From the NCBI GenBank assembly GCA_946623755.1, contig CAMORK010000019.1, forward strand, positions 1 through 39,293: 39,293 nt of DNA, given 5' to 3'. Shown here one piece after another: positions 33,748-39,293 of the stretch. The notes beneath the pieces were generated by a model. That model worked only from the letters and a program-made list of their open reading frames with translations. It did not search any database and was not told the origin of the DNA. Each line of letters starts with the position of its first letter. The first letter of the stretch is position 1. The stretch comes from an uncultured Butyrivibrio sp. GTDB lineage: Bacteria; Bacillota; Clostridia; Lachnospirales; Lachnospiraceae. Both the position numbers and the translations under genes were made by a program.

Positions 33748-35121
33748 TTATTTCCTGTCATCCATTCTTACGTACTCTTTTCTTGGCTCAATTGCCATAT
33801 ATGCGGGACGGATAATCTTGCCGTTGTTGGCAAGCTCTTCCATTCTGTGAGCACTCCAGCCAACAATTCTTGCGATGGCAAAGATTGTCGGGTAAAGCTC
33901 CTCCGGAAGATCCAGCATCCTGTAAACAAAGCCTGAGTAGAAGTCAACGTTTGCAGAAACGCCCTTGTACATGGTTCGCTCACCTGCAATAAGTTCAGGA
34001 GCAAGCCTCTCTACCATCTCGTAAAGAGCAAGTTCATCTTCCATTCCCTTCTCTGCAGCAAGCTTCTGCACAAAGCTCTTTAGAATAACTGCTCTCGGGT
34101 CAGACTTTGAGTAGATGGCATGACCAATTCCATAGATAAGACCGGCCTTATCAAAGGCCTGCTTATTCAGGATCTTATCAAGATATGCCTTGACCTCTTC
34201 CTCATCCTTCCAGTTCTTAACATTGGCCTCAATGTCATCAAACATATGAACAACCTTGATGTTGGCTCCGCCATGCCTTGGTCCCTTGAGGGATCCTATG
34301 GCAGCAGCAATTACCGAATAGGTGTCAGTCAAACTCGAGCTCACAACATGGGTTGTAAAGGATGAATTGTTACCACCGCCATGCTCCATATGCAGCACAA
34401 GACATATATCAAGAAGCTTGGCTTCAAGCTCGGTGTACTTGCTGTCAGGTCTCAGCAGATAAAGAATAGTCTCTGCCGTAGACAGTTCCTCCATTGGCGG
34501 ATGGATTATGAGCGAATTGCCCTCATGGTAGTGATTGTATGCATGATATCCATAAATTGCCAGAAGAGGGAACAGGCTTATCAGCTGCAGTGACTGTCTC
34601 AGCACATTAGGGAGAGATACATCATCTGCCAGATCGTCATAGGAATAAAGAGTAAGTACACTTCTTGCCAATGTATTCATCATGTCACGGCTCGGCGCCT
34701 TCATAATGACATCCCTTACAAAACTGGGCGGAAGTGACTTGTATATTCCAAGGAGCTTTTCAAACTCAAAAAGCTCTTTTCCGGTGGGAAGCTTATCAAA
34801 AAGAAGAAGGTAAGTACATTCTTCAAAGGCAAATCTGTTCTCTTTAACAGCTGATTCCACCAGCTTGTGTACATCATAACCTCTGAAATATATCTCACCG
34901 TCAGCCGGAACCTCTTTGCCGTCAACGACCTTCTTGGCAATGATCTCTGATATTCTGGTGAGTCCGGTAAGTACGCCCTTACCGTTTAAGTCTCTCAGTC
35001 CTCTTTTAACATCGTATTTAACAAACAGCTCATTCTCAATGAGATCCGCTTCCCTTGAAAGGTTGGAAAGCTCAATAATCTCGGGTGTGTTTTCTGAGTA
35101 ATATCCCTTGCCTAAATCCAT
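33748..35121 (-). CDS. Citrate synthase
   Basis: Condenses oxaloacetate and acetyl-CoA to citrate; in this type of anaerobe probably for glutamate synthesis rather than a full cycle. At 457 aa it belongs to the longer Firmicute form. Active-site motifs are visible: His in VLHMEHGGGNNSSF, GPRHGGANIK, the second His in GIGHAIYSKSDPRA, and Asp in ANVDFYSGFVY. The ATG at 35121 is preferred, with GGAGG 5 nt upstream; an in-frame GTG two codons earlier overlaps that box. It follows thrC by 23 bp, so both are likely on one transcript. No aconitase or isocitrate dehydrogenase gene is in the window. Confidence 0.95.
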   Translation of the reverse strand: MDLGKGYYSENTPEIIELSNLSREADLIENELFVKYDVKRGLRDLNGKGVLTGLTRISEIIAKKVVDGKEVPADGEIYFRGYDVHKLVESAVKENRFAFEECTYLLLFDKLPTGKELFEFEKLLGIYKSLPPSFVRDVIMKAPSRDMMNTLARSVLTLYSYDDLADDVSLPNVLRQSLQLISLFPLLAIYGYHAYNHYHEGNSLIIHPPMEELSTAETILYLLRPDSKYTELEAKLLDICLVLHMEHGGGNNSSFTTHVVSSSLTDTYSVIAAAIGSLKGPRHGGANIKVVHMFDDIEANVKNWKDEEEVKAYLDKILNKQAFDKAGLIYGIGHAIYSKSDPRAVILKSFVQKLAAEKGMEDELALYEMVERLAPELIAGERTMYKGVSANVDFYSGFVYRMLDLPEELYPTIFAIARIVGWSAHRMEELANNGKIIRPAYMAIEPRKEYVRMDDRK

Positions 35122-35144
35122 ACGCACCTCCGTTATTTATTAAA

Positions 35145-36638
35145 TCAGATTCCGAGAAAGGCCTTAACTGCTCCCTCCATTTCTGTCTTATCGACAACAG
35201 TCTTATGTCTGATCTCGGCATTTCTGATAGATGATACAGCTGCCGGAATCTCGACTCCCGAAATCTCTGAAAGCTTATCAGCAAGTTCAAAGTCGTCCTT
35301 GCTCTCATCGTTCTTTCCAAGAGCGTTCATAACGCTTCTTGTGAACTTATAAGGGCTTGCTGTTGATGCAATGACTGTAACGGTATTGTCACCGGTTTCC
35401 TTTTTATATTTATTATACACCGAAGCAGCTACTGCTGTGTGTGTATCAATAAGATATCCTGATTTTTCAAAGAGCTCTTTGATCGCATCAAAAGTTTCCT
35501 CTTCTGTTGCAAATCCGCCGTAGAAATCTGAGAGTTTCTCTCTCATGGCGTCTGTGATCTCATACTTACCGTCTTTGGTAAGTTTTTCCATGTAAGCTGC
35601 ATCAGCCTCTGAATCATCACCTGCAATGTGGTAGATGAGTCTCTCAAGGTTTGATGAGATGAGAATATCCATTGAAGGTGAACTTGTAAGTACAAAATCA
35701 CGATTTCTGTCATACTCACCTGTCTGGAAGAAGTCAAACAGAACCTTGTTTGAGTTTGATGCACATATAAGTTTGCCGATCGGTACTCCCATCTTGCCCG
35801 CATAATAAGCTGCAAGAATATTGCCAAAGTTACCTGTAGGAACAACTACATTTATAACGTCATCATCTGCAATCCTGCCTTCCTTGAGAAGTCTTGAATA
35901 TGCATAGACATAATAAACGATCTGTGGAACCAGTCTTCCGATATTGATGGAATTGGCTGATGAGAACTGGAATCCCTTGGAATCCATAAGACTTCTGAGC
36001 TCAGAATCTGTGAATATCTTCTTGACGCCATTCTGAGCATCATCGAAGTTGCCTTCAATACCGATTACGCAAGTGTTGTCACCCTTCTGAGTAACCATCT
36101 GCTGTTCCTGGATGGGGCTTACGCCGTGTTTAGGGTAAAAGACAATGATCCTGGTGCCGGGAACATCTGCAAAACCTGCAAGAGCAGCCTTACCTGTATC
36201 TCCGCTTGTCGCAGTCAGGATAACGATCTCGTTCTTAACCGCGTTCTTCTTGGCTGCTGTTGTCATAAGGTAAGGCAGGATTGAAAGCGCCATATCCTTA
36301 AATGCAATAGTTGAGCCGTGATAGAGCTCTAAGAAGTATGCACCGTCTGCCTCTGACAAAGGAGCTATCTCCTCAGTATCAAATTTGGAATCATAGGCGT
36401 GGGAAATGCAGTATTTGAGCTCTTCTTCAGTATAATCGGTAAGAAGCAGTTTCATTACTTCATATGCTGTTTCCTGGTATGAAAGGGATGCGATCTCCCT
36501 GAGTGACTTCTCAAGATGTGGAATGAAATTGGGAACATAAAGTCCACCATCGGGCGCAAGACCGCGCAAGATAGCTTCAGATGCCTTTATACTCCACTTA
36601 TCACCTCTGGTGCTAGAATACAAAACTTCCTTGGGCAT
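35145..36638 (-). CDS. thrC: Threonine synthase
   Basis: PLP enzyme that converts O-phosphohomoserine to threonine. The 497-aa chain is the longer class of threonine synthase, with the N-terminal domain beginning VLYSSTRGDKWSIKASEAI, the PLP-binding Lys in HGSTIAFKDMALS, the TATSGDTGKAAL phosphate-binding loop and VVPTGNFGNILAAYYA. The start at 36638 has GGAGGAG upstream; a longer frame reaching 36719 adds a leader-like stretch and is rejected. It is first in an apparent operon with citrate synthase, 23 bp downstream. No other thr genes are in the window. Confidence 0.97.
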   Translation of the reverse strand: MPKEVLYSSTRGDKWSIKASEAILRGLAPDGGLYVPNFIPHLEKSLREIASLSYQETAYEVMKLLLTDYTEEELKYCISHAYDSKFDTEEIAPLSEADGAYFLELYHGSTIAFKDMALSILPYLMTTAAKKNAVKNEIVILTATSGDTGKAALAGFADVPGTRIIVFYPKHGVSPIQEQQMVTQKGDNTCVIGIEGNFDDAQNGVKKIFTDSELRSLMDSKGFQFSSANSINIGRLVPQIVYYVYAYSRLLKEGRIADDDVINVVVPTGNFGNILAAYYAGKMGVPIGKLICASNSNKVLFDFFQTGEYDRNRDFVLTSSPSMDILISSNLERLIYHIAGDDSEADAAYMEKLTKDGKYEITDAMREKLSDFYGGFATEEETFDAIKELFEKSGYLIDTHTAVAASVYNKYKKETGDNTVTVIASTASPYKFTRSVMNALGKNDESKDDFELADKLSEISGVEIPAAVSSIRNAEIRHKTVVDKTEMEGAVKAFLGI

Positions 36639-36743
36639 TGGTTCTCCTCCATTTTGACACGTAGATATAACTTCATATAAAATGAATGTATAAAAACAAA
36701 TTTCACTAAAGTATACCATAATACTGCATCATTTGGGGGAAAA

Positions 36744-37541
36744 ATGAGCAAAAAAAATAATATTGGTGTATATTCGACATTCTTAAAGGACGGAACCCCT
36801 TCCTACAGGGCTTCCATAACTTATTTTGGCAAGCATATTTCCCTGGGAAGCTTTTCAAAAATAACAAAAGCTTCCAAAGCATACAAGGAAGCTGCTGCCA
36901 TTCTTGAAGACAAAGCCATAGATATCTCCTCCTACAAAAAAGATATGGCTCTTAGCTTCGAAAAGTTTGTATCCCTTATAAACTACAGAGATAAGGGCAT
37001 GTATATATCAAATCCCATTTATCTTGAAAAGAAATATTTCCTGTACTACTTATCACCAACGCAGATCCTGAAATTTGATATTGATGACCTCTTCTATTAC
37101 TCATCCCATAAGATAATGCAAAGGGGTACACATCTTTTTGTGGCGGACTACGGAAGCCAGGTTTCCATCCGTGAACGCTACGGAATAAAAAGCTATGCTG
37201 TTGAAGGCAGGGACTATCGCTTCGCCAATGAAGATACGTCGGACTTCAGATACGAGAACATCATCATACTCAACAGATACCGCGGAGTCAGACAGTTTGC
37301 AGAAAAGGGTTTTGTGAAGTACAAGGCCGTCATACATATCAGGAGCAACTACGTTGTCGGCAAATACAACACAGAGGCCGAGGCTGCAATAGCCTATAAC
37401 AAGGCTGCCGATATCCTTATCAAAAACGGCATAAAAAAGAACTTCCAGCTAAACTACGTGGAAGACTTATCCGCCTCACAATATGCGGATATTTACATGA
37501 ACACAAAGATTTCTCCAAAGATATATGAAATAAGGCATTAA
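36744..37541 (+). CDS. Double AP2-like DNA-binding protein with a degenerate HNH-like core
   Basis: A 265-aa soluble protein. I read two AP2/ERF-like domains: one at about 7-54 (GVYST...YRASITYFGKHISLGSF...KASKAYKEAAAIL) and one at about 179-235 (YRGVRQ...YKAVIHIRSNYVVGKYNTEAEAAIAYNKAADIL). Both show the three-strand sheet plus helix pattern, and the second has the classical YRGVRQ opening. The middle (about 125-176), with FANEDTSDFRYENIIIL, resembles the end of an HNH homing endonuclease (normally DHINGDxxDNRxENL) but lacks the catalytic His, so cleavage is unlikely. It may be a DNA-binding regulator derived from an AP2-HNH endonuclease. RBS GGGGG precedes the ATG. It is divergent from thrC and 26 bp upstream of the YitT gene. 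Target and role are unknown. Confidence 0.75.
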   Translation: MSKKNNIGVYSTFLKDGTPSYRASITYFGKHISLGSFSKITKASKAYKEAAAILEDKAIDISSYKKDMALSFEKFVSLINYRDKGMYISNPIYLEKKYFLYYLSPTQILKFDIDDLFYYSSHKIMQRGTHLFVADYGSQVSIRERYGIKSYAVEGRDYRFANEDTSDFRYENIIILNRYRGVRQFAEKGFVKYKAVIHIRSNYVVGKYNTEAEAAIAYNKAADILIKNGIKKNFQLNYVEDLSASQYADIYMNTKISPKIYEIRH

Positions 37542-37567
37542 AGCCATAAAAGTTGTATACTTAAACC

Positions 37568-38452
37568 ATGAAAAATATAGATACCAAAAAACTGAAAATG
37601 ATGCTCAGAAAAGATGCTGTAAGGCTGGTTGTAGTTCTTTTAGCCGCTTTTCTTATGGCCATGAATATCAATTCCTTTGTAAACGCCGGAGGACTCTATC
37701 CCGGCGGAGCAACGGGAATTGCGATTATAATCCAGCGTATACTTCTTAAATACTGGGGAATATCTATTCCTTATACCCCTGTAACCGTTCTCTTAAATGC
37801 TATTCCCGTATACATTGGTTTTAAGTATATCGGAAAAAGGTTCACTCTTTTCTCACTGGTCATGGTAGTCGCAAACGGTTTCTTCGTCGATTTTCTTCCG
37901 GACTACGCAGTGACTCAGGATCCGCTTCTCGTCGCTGTATTCGGAGGACTTTTAAATGCCATCGCAATAACCATGTGTCTTGAAGTTGATGCCACCAGTG
38001 GCGGAACAGATTTTATTTCCATATTTCTTTCCCAGAAAAAGGGCGTCGACGCCTTTCCATACATTCTGGCCGGAAACATCGTCATCCTCAGTATCGCCGG
38101 TATTTTATTCGGTCTTGATAAAGCTCTTTATTCAATGATATTCCAGTATGTTACAACCACAGCTCTGCATACGCTGTACAGAACATATCAGCAAAGGACT
38201 CTTTTTGTCATCACCGATATGCCCGACAGAGTCTGTTCGATGATCTATTCAGTCTGCGGACACGGGGCAACGCTGATAGACGGTGAAGGCTCTTTTGCCC
38301 ACAAAAACAAAAAAATTGTCTACTCCATCGTCAGTGCATCCGACACAAGAAAAATAATCCCCAAGATCCGTGAAATTGATCCGAACGCTTTCATCAATTC
38401 CATAAGGACCGAGGAGATTATGGGTAATTTCTATATGAGGCCAAGAGACTGA
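37568..38452 (+). CDS. YitT family membrane protein
   Basis: A 294-aa protein with about five or six membrane helices in the first 205 residues (starting LVVVLLAAFLMAMNINSFVNAGGLYPGGATGIAIIIQ) and a C-terminal soluble DUF2179 domain (about 215-290, with ITDMPDRVCSMIYSV, HGATLIDGEGSF and INSIRTEEIMGNFYMRP). The layout is that of the widespread YitT family of Firmicutes, whose transport substrate is unknown. No Shine-Dalgarno precedes the ATG. It begins 26 bp after the AP2 protein stop in the same direction, so it may be co-transcribed with it; alternatively a TATACT at 37556-37561 would give a nearly leaderless message. Confidence 0.92.
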   Translation: MKNIDTKKLKMMLRKDAVRLVVVLLAAFLMAMNINSFVNAGGLYPGGATGIAIIIQRILLKYWGISIPYTPVTVLLNAIPVYIGFKYIGKRFTLFSLVMVVANGFFVDFLPDYAVTQDPLLVAVFGGLLNAIAITMCLEVDATSGGTDFISIFLSQKKGVDAFPYILAGNIVILSIAGILFGLDKALYSMIFQYVTTTALHTLYRTYQQRTLFVITDMPDRVCSMIYSVCGHGATLIDGEGSFAHKNKKIVYSIVSASDTRKIIPKIREIDPNAFINSIRTEEIMGNFYMRPRD

Positions 38453-38484
38453 CTTTCACCTAAGCAATCTGTGTCTTCAAACAA

Positions 38485-38515
38485 GAAAACCAGCACCAAA
38501 TATGTGCCGGTTTTC
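38485..38515 (-). terminator. Terminator of the surface protein gene
   Basis: GAAAACC-GCAC / GTGC-GGTTTTC forms an 11-bp stem with one mismatch and a 7-nt loop; on the minus strand it is followed by TTGTTT. It lies about 15 bp after the stop of the converging surface protein gene and may also serve YitT. Confidence 0.6.
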
Positions 38516-38529
38516 CTGAATCTTAGTTA

Positions 38530-39293
38530 TTATTCATCTATCTTCGCTTTCTCTTCCTGTTTCTTTTTATGCTTCACGTACATCTCTCTTCCGGCTTCTC
38601 CGAAGAGTGCTATAAGGAGCAGCCACCAGAAGCCTATATTATCTTCTTTTACAGGAGCATCTTCCAAAAGTCCCTTTGCTGTTTCTTCATCCTCAATAGT
38701 TATTGAAGCTTTATTTACATCTTCTTTGACATCAAATGAATCTAAATGGATGGTATCTGCCAGAGCAACTCCTCCATCTTCAATGGTCATTGTCCTCTCC
38801 GCTTCTCCTGCTTCTTCTGTCACAGATTCATCGCCTCTGGCAGTCTGTGCATTTTCAGATGCCTGACGTGCTACACGTCTCTGATCCACTACATCTGGAG
38901 CCGATTCCTGTAAAGGAACTGCCTCGGGAGCTATCACTGTCTGTGCTGTAGGAGCTGCAGGAGTTTCTGTTGCAGGTGATGCCACTGGCTGTGCAACAGG
39001 TGCTGCAGGTGCTTCTGCTGCAGATGCTACCGTCTCCTGCACAATAGGTGCAGTCACTGACTGCGCCACAGGTGTCTCTATAGCAGCCTGTGCTATAAGC
39101 GCTTTAACTGACTCTGTTTCAGGTGTTTCTGCTGCAGACGCTGCTACTTCCTGCGCAATAGGTGCAGTCACTGACTGCGCCACAGGTGTCTCTATAGCAG
39201 CCTGTGCTATAAGCGCTTTAACTGACTCTGTCTCAGGCGCTGCAGGTGCTTCTGCTGCAGATGCTACCGTTTCCTGCGCAACAGGGGCTGCCA
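38530..39293 (-). CDS. C-terminal part of a repeat-rich membrane-anchored surface protein (start outside window)
   Basis: The frame is open through the window end, so only the last 253 or so codons are seen. The visible part is an Ala/Pro/Val/Gln/Glu/Thr-rich low-complexity region made of near-repeats (TAPIAQE, SAAEAP, ALIAQAAIETPVAQS), then an acidic segment (about the last 110 to 45 residues), one membrane helix (NIGFWWLLLIALFGEAG) and a basic tail (YVKHKKKQEEK). This fits a cell-surface or cell-wall-spanning protein held by a C-terminal helix, with the repeats acting as a stalk. No LPXTG motif is seen. Within the repeats a 76-bp stretch is duplicated exactly 114 bp (38 codons) apart. The functional domain, if any, lies outside the window. 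Confidence 0.75.
   Translation of the reverse strand, partial: AAPVAQETVASAAEAPAAPETESVKALIAQAAIETPVAQSVTAPIAQEVAASAAETPETESVKALIAQAAIETPVAQSVTAPIVQETVASAAEAPAAPVAQPVASPATETPAAPTAQTVIAPEAVPLQESAPDVVDQRRVARQASENAQTARGDESVTEEAGEAERTMTIEDGGVALADTIHLDSFDVKEDVNKASITIEDEETAKGLLEDAPVKEDNIGFWWLLLIALFGEAGREMYVKHKKKQEEKAKIDE
39042..39231. repeat. Tandem 114-bp (38-codon) repeat inside the surface protein gene
   Basis: 39042-39117 and 39156-39231 are identical over 76 bp with a period of 114 bp, which is in frame. Shorter, less exact copies of the same units flank them on both sides. Identity at third codon positions points to recent duplication or ongoing recombination. Confidence 0.8.

Noticed and set aside
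36744-37541. The AP2/HNH-like gene as an active homing endonuclease or mobile element
   Set aside because: The HNH catalytic His is not visible, and there are no intron, intein or element ends around the gene.
37533-37567. Leaderless promoter for the YitT gene
   Set aside because: TATACT is well placed to start at the ATG, but the -35 region is a poor match, so co-transcription with the AP2 gene is at least as likely.

Overview
The window looks like chromosome of a rumen or gut Lachnospiraceae bacterium of the Butyrivibrio/Pseudobutyrivibrio type. This is an inference from gene content and protein style: a GH3 beta-glucosidase with its domains in reversed order (known from Butyrivibrio fibrisolvens and Ruminococcus), plant-polysaccharide enzymes, a pyrophosphate-type phosphofructokinase, a T-box on pheST, AAG/GAT-rich codon use and moderate GC. 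I see no phage, insertion sequence, CRISPR array, tRNA or rRNA.

Region by region. (1) 1-10201, carbohydrate use: the first codons of a gene leaving the window, a lipoprotein GH53 endo-galactanase, a C_GCAxxG_C_C protein, then a minus-strand operon of GPH sugar symporter, GH3 beta-glucosidase and GH78 alpha-L-rhamnosidase closed by a strong terminator. A divergent AraC-type regulator lies upstream, and the shared promoter holds two 9-bp direct repeats 20 bp apart. The two glycosidases lack signal peptides, so the operon probably imports small rhamnosylated glucosides and splits them in the cytoplasm. (2) 10218-18840, minus strand: an uncharacterised TIM-barrel protein, an M42 peptidase, a MATE transporter, an RsmH-like methyltransferase, UDP-glucose dehydrogenase overlapping a PilZ gene, queA and an M18 aminopeptidase. 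(3) 18857-22713: pheS-pheT behind a Phe T-box, ending in a terminator that appears to contain the promoter of the M18 gene. (4) 22740-28611: DegV protein, an EAL protein with a degenerate GGDEF domain, HU, PPi-dependent phosphofructokinase, a membrane-anchored EEP-fold hydrolase and a small membrane protein. (5) 28669-31043: AI-2E-type and YihY/BrkB membrane proteins, and an unannotated RNA gene of about 260 nt with its own promoter and terminator. (6) 31099-36638: M24 aminopeptidase, divergent deoC, and a thrC-citrate synthase operon. (7) 36744-39293: a protein with two AP2-like DNA-binding domains around a non-catalytic HNH-like core, a YitT membrane protein, and the C-terminal part of a repeat-rich surface protein running off the window.

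The items most worth a second look are the double-AP2 protein, the stand-alone RNA gene, the direct-repeat operator of the rhamnoside operon, and the promoter-inside-terminator arrangement between pheT and the M18 peptidase. Cyclic-di-GMP links two loci: a PilZ receptor translationally coupled to UDP-glucose dehydrogenase (exopolysaccharide precursor), and an apparently active EAL phosphodiesterase.
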